Program-made: the position numbers and the translations under genes
Shown: one piece after another, positions 25,301-37,236 of the stretch
Layout of the letters: the number at the start of each line of letters is the position of its first letter
How positions within the stretch are numbered: the first letter of the stretch is position 1
Notes under the pieces: generated by a model
What the model was told of the DNA's origin: nothing
The model's input: the letters and a program-made list of their open reading frames with translations, nothing else
Databases searched by the model: none
Source: Membranipora membranacea
Taxonomy: Eukaryota > Bryozoa > Gymnolaemata > Cheilostomatida > Membraniporidae
Direction: 5' to 3'
Assembly: GCA_914767715.1 (NCBI GenBank)
Contig: OU612065.1
Span: forward strand, 11,594,001 to 11,658,000
DNA: 64,000 bases

Positions 25301-28300
25301 GAACACAGGTCATTACTTTGATGTTCTCAAAGACAATGCCTCAAGCAAAAGAATTAGCATATTTTTTGCAGAAAAAGGATCATTCATTTTATTTGAACTT
25401 TACACTTTTATGTTTTTTTATCCAATGTCCATTGTTAAAGCCCCAACCAAAAGACACACAGCCTACACTACAACTACTCTCCTGTTACAACAGGAACTAT
25501 GGAAAACATTATTACATCTTGGAATTGTGCTCCTTCGCTGGCAGATCACTAATGAGCAAAAACAATGAATTACTTCGCTGATTAAACCTGAATGATACAA
25601 ACAACAATTCCACACACGTGGGTACTGAGTCATGCCGACAAAAAGGTATTTTCTTCCACGGACTTGTATTCTCAATTGTACATCTATGCTGGTCGGAGCA
25701 TAATATAATGTGTATGGGTCTATGTGATTTTTTTAAATATCCAGGTAATTGTAGAGGTAGAATGAGAATCCCTTCTCGCTTCTTGGCCTATTGGCTAAGA
25801 TCAAAGTGTCATGGCCAATGGCTGATAAGTGCCTGTTTCAGTTTCTGGCAGCTTGATGCACACTCACGATTAGGAGGTCCACCATGGCCTCACCTCTAGG
25901 ATGCATTCTGGTTTACTAGGATGTATCACACTCTCAGTGGGAGGACTCCGGGCAACTTGCGTCCCTCTTTAGGGGCAGCCCACCCTCCGTTTTGTCATAA
26001 ACAAAGAATGAGAATCCCTGTGTACACTCAAACAAGCAATTCAAAAAAATTTAAAACATCAAAGTATTAAACGTATACACCTTAAAAATTACTCTCTCCA
26101 GTTCAACAAGAGATATTTGATTGTTTATTATTATTGTATTAGGCCAGCCACCTTTCCAATGTCATTCTATTTTCTTATAACCAAAGGTGTAGGACGTAGG
26201 TATCTGTAAAATGTTTTTCATATCAGCATATAAAAATTTCTAAGGTACCGAGACGCGTAACGTTTTTTAAGAAATATTAAATAAAAATGGCTGACAGCTA
26301 TGTACAGGTCATCACCATATTGTACAAGCGGCTGGGGTCATTATGAGACGACAACCGACTATCGCTCTGAGCTCTATCGTCTCACGTTCAACACGCCAAA
26401 TTAGATCTCCACTCACCTCTCATTAGACCAAATTACTATCCATATCAAAACAAACTTGCAGACAAGCAATACACACAGTTTCCTATCCCGAGGCTGTACA
26501 ATTTTTTGATATAATGGCTATTTAGTGCTCCTTGAATTGTATGAGATATTTCAAGGGCACACAGATGATGATGACCATATTTTACTACGTCACTACCGCG
26601 AAGCGGCAGTAAATTGGGCGGGCCTTAATCTCTACAAAAAATAATGACAATTGACAACAAAGAATTTGGTCGTGTTCAGATAGGCAGACAATGCCATAAT
26701 TACCCGACAAGCAATTAAAATCGTGTTTGCAAACCATAATTACAGGAATTAAAAATACTACTAAGGATTTTAGTATATTTGTCATTGTCTGACTTTTTGT
26801 GTGATTTGAGAAGAAATAGAAATCAAGAAAAAAATCAGAGTTGTTATCGATTGACACTGGGCGCAGAGCGGCAGAAATGAAAACATTTTTCGCCTACGGC
26901 AATACATCTAAATTATAATACAATCCTGACTTTTACAGAATATTGTCAACAAATTATCACTTATAGCCAAGAGCCATCTAACACATTTTCACTCCTAGAT
27001 TATTGTTCCTATCTGTGAATTTCATAACAATAATATGGTTTATTAATGGTTCGTACCTACTAGCTGGCACATTTATTTTTTCTTTGATACCTGATGGAGA
27101 GTAGAGTAGAGTGTCACAAACGCGCTTACAATTAATTTCAATAGCCGCATTGATAGCATTGTGAAACATCACAATGTTTTATTACATTAGATTCAATGGA
27201 TTATTATGTTTTTTCCAATGGTAAAAACAGTCTGAGTTACCTTGAATAGATGATACAGGATAAAATAAATCCGATACTGGTTTCTAACCTGTGTAGTTCC
27301 CTAACTAGGAACAAACTAGTAATACAATTGAGTAATTAGGTATTATTGGGAACTTTCACATTCTTTTTTTTAATTCTCAATTTGCCTATCCACAAACGCA
27401 GGCATTTTTACACATTTAATGAGAACATCACAATCTTATGAGGATGGTGAAAAATTAATCTATTTCGAATTGTGAAACTGTAATGATAATTGATTTTATT
27501 GATTTGTTAGATATCGGAGCCATTTGTTAAGCGCACAAAATGATAAACCACAATTAGCACAAAATATTTGGGCTTATCCGAACCTAATGAGTACTATATA
27601 TGTGGAATAAACGTACTGGATTATTCTAAGACAAATATACCTCAAAATCTGGATTGCAATTAGTAAGCTGTAACAAAATAAAAAATGTACAACTTGTCTC
27701 TGGCACTGGCAGTATATAAAATATGAAAGTAGAGCCATTTTCCCTGGTGGAACAAAATCTCATTTTGACAGCAACAATTTTCTGATAGATTTCAATACTG
27801 TTAAAATTGTGTTAATAACTGCCTCTGGATGGTAAGGAATAATTTTCTAAAATCGAAAAAAATTCAACAAATGGTCACCGATGACAGTGTCATACTGTTC
27901 CAAAAAGTAACTTATAAATAATACCTGGTGATAGAACCTAAATACTAAAACTGTTTTCTTAACAATTACATTTAATTGGTTGGACTCATGTAGCCATTTA
28001 GGCAGAGCGGAGAAAACGTACAATGCACTGAGTTCTAATTACTGCCGACACTGGAATAATTAAATATGATCCACAGTGTGAGGTGAAGTCTTACAGACTA
28101 CAAGCCAAACCAAACGGAGCCCTTCTCAGCATATTTAAATTATACCCCAACTATTACGGTCAATCTTTTTCATTAGGGAATCAGATTGGCGTCTCTATAT
28201 GTTTTATATCGATTTTTAGAATGTAAAATGATGACCGCTGAGAAGGCCGAACGCACGCTAGCTATCATCATTAAAACTTTAATGAGACACTGTGAAATAA

Positions 28301-30121
28301 TTCATGTAGCCCAGACCGTGAGTCTGGCTCTAATGGTTTAAGAAATTGTTGATAAAGTCAAGTGTTTGTGGTCACTGATTAAGTGGCAAATTGAGTTTGT
28401 TTTCTCTTTTTTGAGAGTGTCATTATGCAATGGTATGTATGACAGGCGCTTTTTTCTCTATTAGAGTTTGTGATTCACCCTGGGCTAATGTTGATATACA
28501 CTGCTAAAGGCTTTATTTCGCTGATTGTTCTTACCTTATCCTTGTGAAGCTTTCATTGGCTTTATGGTACATGAAGTGTTGCTGTTGGGTTACGTCGTCT
28601 CCAGGCAGATAAATTGTTAGCTCGAGTTGAAATGAAAGAAGTCCCCTGCAGGATATACGACTACTCACGTCTGTAGCTCCTAGCTAATTGTTTAACAAAT
28701 GCACACTCCATCCTCAAGAAGCGCTCCAGAGCAAGTACGTCAAATGGCGCGAAACAAAAAACTAGCCTGTCACAGATCAGATCAAGCTCCACTGCTAAAC
28801 AATGGCAAATCAGGTGACATTTAGGCACAATTACCTCTAATCATTGGTAAACATAGAGAGACAAGTAATGATGCTGCTGGGCTTAGACTGGGACATGTCA
28901 GGGAAAGTGTATGAATACATTATTATCTCTTCCGTAAAGCGCCACACACGACGGCAAAAAAAAATTAAATCAGCGCTCAGAAATCAGGTTCATATGTGAG
29001 TCATAACACGTGCGACGGAATTAAAAATAAGAAATATCATTATCGCTCTGATTTCTTATGCACACAAACTCAGAGCAAAATAAAACAGGAGCGTCAAAAA
29101 AGTGAAAAAAGTGACAACCTTAACACAAAGCTGTCGCGACAGTGCAGAGATAACACAAAGGCAACCCTCGCACCAAGCGCCAGCGGGCTGCTCTCAATCA
29201 ACACCTGAACTCCCGTTATTGTTCGCAATATTTATCTGAGAGAGATTTGTAAATAAACATCTAAAAACTGAAAGCGCAAAACAACTACCCCCATTATTAC
29301 ATTATGATGCCCGCCGGCAAGCTTTTAATTCCGCTGATTGAAATTGGCCGTCAGTGTTGTAGCGTCATTAACAGATGCCAAAATATGGATATTATGTAAC
29401 AAGCAATAATGGATAACTAAGTTAAAAATTATCTTTTGTCTATTGTTCTCATTTTATAACTTCACACTTTTTGCTTCTTGTATTAAACATACTTCGCACA
29501 ATGTTTCAAAAGCTCTTCAACATATGCCACTATTAGAAGTGTTAAAGATGTCAGATCAAACTTTAGTCTCATTCAATGCTCAGAACATAGCTTAATTTTA
29601 ATTTGAATACACCAAGAATACAATCTCCACTTTCAAGAAATAGTTTTGAGTTTTTACCAGAACGCAACCAAAATGTGTAACAAATAGTGAAAATAATACA
29701 ATGGAGTAAATAGTATAGCCCTACTACATATGACAGCTACAAATTTGAAACAATAACATGATTCCTAGAGGATTAATAAGACTAAAAGTGTATGTTAATC
29801 TTCTAGTTCTCGAAGTTACAACAGAAAAATTTAAAAAGGCTGCTTGTGAATAATCTTTATTAATTATCTGTAAACCCAATATAAGAAAAAAAAAATTGTT
29901 TGATGTTTTTCAATTTCATGCTATGCTGCATCAGGTTGGTTGTGATTCTCGATCAACCATGTACAAAAATAGACTTTGATGTAAACAATAATCACTATTT
30001 TTTAAACTGTATCGCAAACATACAGGTATATTATGTCCATCATTCAGGTTGAGCCCTAGACATCACCAAGCATTCAATGAGATCAAAGAAATCTTGAAAG
30101 AATGGAAAAAATTTCAGCAAA

Positions 30122-30345
30122 GGAGTAGGAGGCAGCTCAGTTGGTTAGAGCGCCGGCCCTTAAACGCGCAAGCGTTGGAGGTCCTGGGTTCGAATCCCGC
30201 TGCAGTTTACTGACTACTGGGCTCATATGACGCCCCAGGTGTGTTCCGACCTGCCTGCAAACTGAGAGCAACTTGGCGCCGAATACGGTGGCCTTGCCGT
30301 GACAAAACTTGCGATTTTAATCCACATCTTTAACCCACATCAGAA
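30122..30345 (+). mobile_element. tRNA-derived SINE-like element
   Basis: An A-box-like segment (GGCAGCTCAGTTGG) and a perfect B box (GGTTCGAATCC) are spaced as in a tRNA gene with a long variable arm (Leu/Ser type). The D stem GCTC/GAGC pairs. The 5' and 3' acceptor strands do not pair and the T stem has a mismatch, so it is not a functional tRNA. A GC-richer unrelated tail follows to about 30.34 kb, as expected for a SINE body. Boundaries are approximate, and no target-site duplication was confirmed. Confidence 0.6.
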
Positions 30346-31122
30346 AAAACAAGGTCAGCTGGGACAGTTTTTGGTATGTTAATTATGGTATCAAATGGCA
30401 TGTTATGGGTAAATAACAATAGAATTATTTCACCGGTTTAGGATTGGGTGTATGGAAGATCAATGATGGTATGTAGAAACTAGGTCATTATGAAATAAGA
30501 ATGCGTAAGACCATAGAGGAAATTATTTGTGTATCACCGCATTGCTAAGATAAAAATGGCTGTCCTGATAGCTACATGACACGACGTATACTTTGAAAAA
30601 TGCAATTAACTGTATTCTGTCTATCCTGCAATTTCATTTGTTCCATAGTCTGATTTGCTTTTGTGGGAGAAAGTATATAAGATTGCCTGGTTCACTTCAA
30701 GGGTTGAGCACAAAAATCTCAGGAAACTGCCGCGAGGGTTTCTGTAGCTAACTTATTGGCCGCATTGAGGAGATTGAAAGGCCATCTCTTTATATGAACC
30801 AAATACTATAGAGAGAAATGGAATTGAGAGCCTTCATGATTTTGTAAGGTGAATCAAAAGTCAATCAATTGCACAAAGTTAACGTTAGCAGATGTGCTGG
30901 TTCTGAATTTCTGTTTAGGGTAGGGAAGGAGAGTTTATTGGAACCTGCATTTATATGTGAAATGGTTACCTCAAAACGAAGCCTTCTTTGCAAAGAACTC
31001 CCTGCTAAAAACAAACAAGCCAGTCATCAAAATCAAACCATAAAAGTTATCTTCTCATACCAGCAGTCTTCAGCTCACCCAAATAACTTCCTGGCAAAAA
31101 TGCATTGTGGGTGAAGAAAAAG

Positions 31123-34100
31123 ATGGCGTCCGTTAAAGAAACATTGAAATCTCTGAGACATTTTCCAAAATTGTCCTTGAACAACATAAAACCTCGAGAA
31201 CCAAAGGTAAATATTGCAGTCCTAGAGTATAAACCTTATTCTTTGCACAATTAAGCAAATTCATCTATACATATAGCAAAGGAAATGCAGGTACTTTCAT
31301 TTAACTATAACTTGAACCAACCCTACCAACCTACTCAGTGCAATGGATACCTGGCTAGGTATTTCTGTTTTAAATCATGATCATCATGCCCGGCCCAGCC
31401 AGTCAATGAATAACAAAAAACAAGCCGAGGACTGGAGTAACAGAGCAATTACTCTATTACTCCTGGTGACAGTCCTTGCTGCTGTCTTCTCTATTATCTA
31501 TCCACTATCTACCATCTATCTACTTCTTGATCTATCCATTCCAAGCAAGAGGACTAGCAGTAAACCTTGAACCCCTTGATCTATCTATGCAGCCATGGTG
31601 ACTGTATATGAAAAAATCATATAGGTCCATAATAGAGTACTTACTTACTTGATACTTACAGCGATGTTTCAGGGTTGTCTATCGGTCATCAGTCCGTGTC
31701 ATAGATCATATTTAATAAATTTTCATCATTTGCTTGAACCTTTACCTGACACATGAGGATCTACAGGTATCAAAGAGTCACAACAAAGGTTATTCTACAA
31801 AGTAGTCAAAGCAAAGGTTTTTGTGTGGAGGTCAGTGTTGCAGCGAGGTATTAGGTACTGTTGGTTGTGCCTCCTAGTACTGCCAGGATGCAGATGAATG
31901 TTGATGTAATCAGTATATATGCCATATCAGTGTCTACTTCACCAAAGTGAATGGCTCGGAGGAGTCCAATGTTACACCGTACTCTCCATGTACTCAGGTT
32001 TCTCTGTTCTAGTTGTTCTATCAGCTGCGAGGTGCTAGTTGTGAACAATGCGATTAACCTGATTGTGACTGCATCAGGCTACCCTCCCAACATGATGATG
32101 TTGGTCGTCCCGATGAAAATACTAATAGTGGGCACTTTCCGTGTGGTTAATACTCAGTTTTATTACGCAAACTGTACAGCATGGAGTAACCAATGAGGGA
32201 GTTCATTGGAGTAACTCCTTGGTTACAGTTTTGGTTGCAATTCCATGACCAAGGGGCCTATGTCAAAAGCTTTGGGCTAGAAGTAACACACATCATGATT
32301 TGTCTGTTCTTTGAGCACACAGCATAAGGCCAAGTCTAAGGTTGTATCATTGGTAATGTGGTATAAAAAAGCTGTCTGCTGTTGTGTAATTTTTGAGATT
32401 CGACCTTTTTTGTACAAATACAGATGAGGAAGCTGCTGTAGTAGTAGCCTCAGGTCTTAGGAATCACAATTCTCCTATCTATGCTCAGTTCTAACCAATA
32501 TGATTTTAAACAGCTGTACACCAAAGTTGGGGTAATATGCTAGTAATCTGGGACCTTTTATGTATTTTGGAAACGTACAATTACCTGCTTTCCCTAGAAT
32601 CAAAGAGTAACTATTTGCCAAAATCTCCCTCTTCCTTCACAAGAAGATAGTTTTGCAAACACATGCGTATTTGCAAGACCATCTTTATATTATGCTGAAT
32701 GTCAAACAAAATCTATTAAATCTTGGCAGTAGCTATGCATACACTAGATTGATTTTAAGTAATTATTTTCCGTACCATGTTACCAAAATGACCATTTTTA
32801 TATCCCAAAGAAATAACATATAAGCTCAAAACATTTGTAGCATTAGAAGAAATTTTCAAAACTTTCCTTTCTGACGGACAAGGTTTAGTTCAGTGTATTG
32901 CAGTGGAGAAATCATGTCCTAGTCTTATGAACACGGTTTGTCATCTCTAAAGACTAAAAATTACACCCCCTTTTTGGGACAAAAAATATGAAAAATGGGA
33001 CATAAAAATACTACCTACAACAAGTTACAAAAAAAATGCATTCCTTCTTGATGACTTTTTTGTGTAGACAGAACGACTGTCTTAGTTTTGTTGGCCTCGC
33101 TGCCACTTTATTTCTTAGGTTTATTTATACACCATAAATTCAATTGCTTATTTCTGAAGCATATAAATAAATGATATTTAAGTTTTTAGTTTCATCAGAC
33201 ATTTTTTCCTACTCTTGAACAATATACTAAGTATTAATTGGCCCGATTGGAAGTCTGATTTGACATATTAAAACGCTGCTTGGATGTAATACTTTGTACC
33301 CATTGTTTTCCTATGGAGGCTGCTATTTGCTGTTTTTTGAAGGGCTCTCTATGTCCTTTTACATGTACTTTGAGTACCTTTTGCCGTAGGCAGTATATAT
33401 GGTTTATTTGTATATGCCCACTTTCGGAGTCAGGTTCTTGGTGTGATGTTTTATTAACATAGTCATCACATGTAGGGTGCATTGATTATAGACAGGTCAT
33501 ACACTGCACTTACACTTTTTTGAAACGGACAAAGTGATGCCAATCTCAAACTTCATTGTTCAACTGTCATTCTATGCTGTCAGTTTAGAAAATTTCAATT
33601 GAAAACATTTCCAGGGTAGAAAATACTACAAGTGACAGCATTGAATGCTTGCCGTGTTTAAGTGCTTTTAAAAAAATATTCAGCCCTAAGGGGTGCTGAG
33701 GTACTTGGATATCGTGAGATTGTGTAACAGTTGGCGACATGACACTGGTTGTATGCTTAGTTTTACCTTTACTGTTGAGGAAATAGCGGTGGGTGTGAGT
33801 GCAGAAAAAACCTACTAAAATTCAGCGATTGACACCCAGAAATATAAGCAGACAATTCTCGATGTTATGCAATATTTTGAATAATTTATATACCGTATTG
33901 AAATTCCTCATGGGATCTGATGCCAATTCCATTTTGATTTTGTCTGTCCATATGCATTTGTTATTTTATATTATGTTATATACAAGTTGTTATTTTGTTA
34001 CAGCCATGTAGACCTCATAGGAAAAGGAAGAGAGGTCTTGGAGATGGAGGACAAGGGAAATATGGAACTCTGCCCAGGCTCGGGTTTGAAGGAGGAAACA

Positions 34101-36874
34101 CGCCATTCTATCTCAGAATCCCACAGGAGCCATACTACAAAGCTTACCAGTAAATAAATATATGCAACAAACTTAGTAGATAATATCAATTTGACTATCA
34201 TTTCCATATTAATGTTTGCTGTGAGTAAATGTGCCTAAGGGTACATGATCTAAGTGTGCCGGAGACCAGAGATTACTTGAGGAAAGCTGTTGTGAATCAG
34301 TACTGTGTGTATAGCAGTGTGAACAGTGCATCTAGCCTCTAACCTGCCCTCCAAAGACATTGTTAATTGACAGCAAAATATAAATGGCTTGCCTATAACC
34401 AAATTTGTTGGTATAAAACGAAGTGAACAATGTTAGAGAAATTATTTGTTATCACTTTACTGCTGTGTATGCTTGATTTCTTGGAGGTTGACATAATCGG
34501 TCCTGTCTGGGAAAAATATAAGCAGGAGCAGAATACGACAAGTGATTTTTGTTCAGGCTTATTCATTGGCTCTTGGTGCTATAATAAAATATCCATCATC
34601 ATCTTAGACCTAATATTATTAGGTATAAGATGGTGATGGATATTTTTGCATTTTTGACAAATCAGCATCATATCTGTCATTCAATTTAATAAATTTAATA
34701 TTTGGAGCACATAATATCTTTCCATAAATATTTTATTATTTCTTTATTTACAGCCTAAAGAAGGAGTATGTACCATTATCATTACTACAGTTACAGCGTA
34801 TGATAGACCTGGGCAGGGTGGATGTGAGCAAACCGATAGACCTGTCAGCGATATGCAATGCTAAACTTTTCCCTTTTAATGTGAATCGCAGGCCTCACGG
34901 TATCCATATAACTGATGAGGTAAGATATTTCATTATTAATGACAACTGATTCAAAGTATCATGTTACATATATAAATGCATTTGTATAATAGATCACTAA
35001 TATTTTATCTGCAGCTGTATCATTCCTAAGAAAAAATGTTTCGGCATAAATTTTTTAATAAAAGGAAATCAACTTGCAAAAGTATATACGAAATATGTGT
35101 CATCTCAACTTTTGCAGGCTGAAATATTCACTTTTCACTTCCCAAACAAAATCTATTTGGTCCAGAGTTTATGATTGCGGCTTATTTACCCCCCACAATA
35201 ATGACTTTTTTAATTATTCCTGATATTATTTATAGAATATCACATTGTCCCATTGTAAACTTTAAATCACCAGGATAAGATTAGTTTGTATTCGCTAAAA
35301 ATATTCAAGGCAGCAGGCAGCTGCTAACATTGGCGTCTCAAAATTTCCAAAGTTGTTGAAATGGGATAAAAATATGACCATTTTATACATTGGTGATGGG
35401 AATTATTTGAAGCCTCTAGGGTGAGTGCCGTGTTTGAAAGCCACTTGTACCTTCAAGAGTCTTCCTTGCCAGAAAAGTTACAATCTTTAGTATTTGTTTT
35501 GGCCAATGAGTACAAGCCTGTGTACTCATTAATTGTGAGCTGTGAAAACATTTTTGTTGGACTTATCTTTGCTGGAGGGCTCATCTGATATTTAGAGTCG
35601 TTGATTTGAATGCGATTGACGGAAAAAGTGTCTAATATGAAATGTTAAACAAGTTGATATTAGAAAGTATATATGAAAATGAAATACGACCTCGCAGGCT
35701 GACAGATTAGCTGCAGGGTGAACTAAAATGATTTTGGCATTTTGATTATGCGTTTGCTGATCATTATGAACCTTGGTGTAGCTCCCTAATGAATCCACAG
35801 CATTTATCAATGAAACTTAAGTATATGCCCTTATCAACTGCCTTCCGCCCTGAAAAGTTCCAGGCGGTGCAATATTTATCACATGAGTGTTATAAAATTT
35901 TAAGCGAAAAAATCGAAATTCGCCAGCAGCATGCCTGTTAATAATTTTAATAATAATCTTGAAATACATTTTTTTACATCATTTTATTTACATCAAACCA
36001 TTCTCCCTGATCAAACTAAAAATGCATTTTGGGATAATTGTAATTGTATTCAATGATTTCAGGGAGCAGATATATTTGATGCGGAGATATTTCTTGAAGT
36101 ACAGTGGATAGATGAGCTGGCGCTAGCTGCCATAGAGAAAGCTGGCTCTGTCGCGAGATGTCGATATTATGACCCAAGATCCCTCAACATTCTCGCTAAC
36201 CCACAAAAGTGTGTTAATTATACATCTAGATCAGTTAATGGAGCAGGCAACTCCCAATGCAATGCTGTTCAGCAGTTTGCTGCTCCACGGGATGTGGTCC
36301 TATCATATTAATGATCTTCAAAATTTGACTGATATGTTATAATGAGAACAAAGCTTGCTCTATGTCAAAATTCCTCCTAATTGGCAGGATATCCAGCTTC
36401 ATGAAATATTATGAATTATTTTGGGGCGAAAGATTTATGGTATTCCAATCGTCATGTAATTTATTGACTGACATGAATTCTTTGAATGTTGCGAAATAAT
36501 TTCATCTTTACCCTTTTAATGCATCCCTGCCCTTATTTCTGTATTCTAGGTTTTTCCGATCTGGTCGCCCTATACCTATAGGTAAAACCCCAACCAGTGA
36601 TGTACTGGAACACTACTCCAGTGCTAAGAGTCGTGGATATTTGGCTGATGAACAAGAAATAGACCAAGATAGAATGGAAATGGCACAGAAATATGGCTAC
36701 CAACTTCCTGATGTGTGTGATCGGGTGAAGAATTTATCAACATTACCTAAATCATCGCAGCAGATATTCTATGGACTGAAGCCAGGCTGGATAATCAATA
36801 TGCCTGATAAGGAAATCATCAAACCAACAGATCCAAAATTAGTCGAGTTTTATAATACAGAAACAATGTTATAA
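31123..36874 (+). CDS. MRPL15: Mitochondrial large ribosomal subunit protein uL15m (MRPL15)
   Basis: Exons: 31123-31206, 34004-34149, 34754-34919, 36063-36208, 36550-36874. GT-AG junctions and phases agree, giving 288 residues; human MRPL15 is close to 296. The N-terminus is basic and amphipathic ([19 protein letters not shown]), fitting a mitochondrial targeting sequence. Conserved blocks are [112 protein letters not shown] and [20 protein letters not shown] followed by PTD. The protein is a structural component of the mitoribosome large subunit near the central protuberance. The ATG sits in AAGATGGCG, a YY1-like context common at starts of housekeeping genes. A seven-base-offset upstream ATG opens only a short frame. 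It is convergent with the IGSF9-like gene. Confidence 0.95.
31434..31463. repeat. Short hairpin with GGAGTAAC arm
   Basis: GGAGTAACAGAG and CTCTATTACTCC pair with one mismatch around a short loop, inside intron 1 of MRPL15. A similar GGAGTAAC palindrome recurs near 32183 and at 63779. Confidence 0.5.
32183..32226. repeat. Short hairpin with GTAACCAA/TTGGTTAC arms
   Basis: GGAGTAACCAA on the left and AACTCCTTGGTTAC on the right fold back, with an internal GGAGTAACTCC. It is in intron 1 of MRPL15. Confidence 0.4.
34586..34646. repeat. Near-perfect hairpin in MRPL15 intron 2
   Basis: The left arm AAAATATCCATCATCATCTT and the right arm AAGATGGTGATGGATATTTT are complementary with one mismatch. 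The inner segments ACCTAATA and TATTAGGT also pair, leaving almost no loop. Confidence 0.7.
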
Positions 36875-37236
36875 TTACAATTGTATTGGCTGACAGAGAA
36901 TTTTGTGTTACTTATGACTGTCTTATCATAGAACATCAAAAAATAAAAGAGCCAAGGAGATATAAATAAACAAGAAATAATTTAGAACAGATTATTCTAC
37001 AAAGCCATGAATGGAATAAATAATTGTGGTAATAGTGATGATTTTGTTCATGGTGTTTTGGACGAATATTGCAATGGTAAACGACAAGTAAAAAAAGAAA
37101 ATTGCCTATAAACATAGAGAACACTAAAAATGCTATATTTTTTTGTAAACAACAGCATTATATAAAAAAGATGAAAATGTTGAAAATTCTTGTTGTACAA
37201 CATTCCAAGTATACGACAATTGTGATGAGAAACTTA
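36875..37236. other. Short convergent spacer between MRPL15 and the IGSF9-like gene
   Basis: The two stop codons are only 362 bp apart. I found a plus-strand AATAAA but no canonical minus-strand AATAAA in this spacer, so the IGSF9-like 3' UTR may run into the MRPL15 gene and form overlapping antisense 3' ends. Confidence 0.5.
36942..36947 (+). terminator. MRPL15: Likely polyadenylation signal of MRPL15
   Basis: AATAAA lies 68 bp downstream of the MRPL15 stop codon. Confidence 0.6.

Larger units (their letters stand above)
19025..31122. other. About 12 kb gene-free region between divergent TFAP2 and MRPL15
   Basis: I saw no exon chain, conserved protein fragment or RNA gene here; the short open frames look random. 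The sequence is AT-rich with many TAATTA-type motifs. It holds the likely TFAP2 promoter at the left end, a SINE-like element at about 30.1 kb, and the MRPL15 promoter at the right end. Space upstream of an AP-2 gene often holds enhancers, but none can be identified from this sequence alone. Confidence 0.55.

Noticed and set aside
30122-30206. Functional tRNA gene
   Set aside because: The B box is perfect, but the acceptor strands do not pair and the T stem is imperfect, so a SINE head is more likely.
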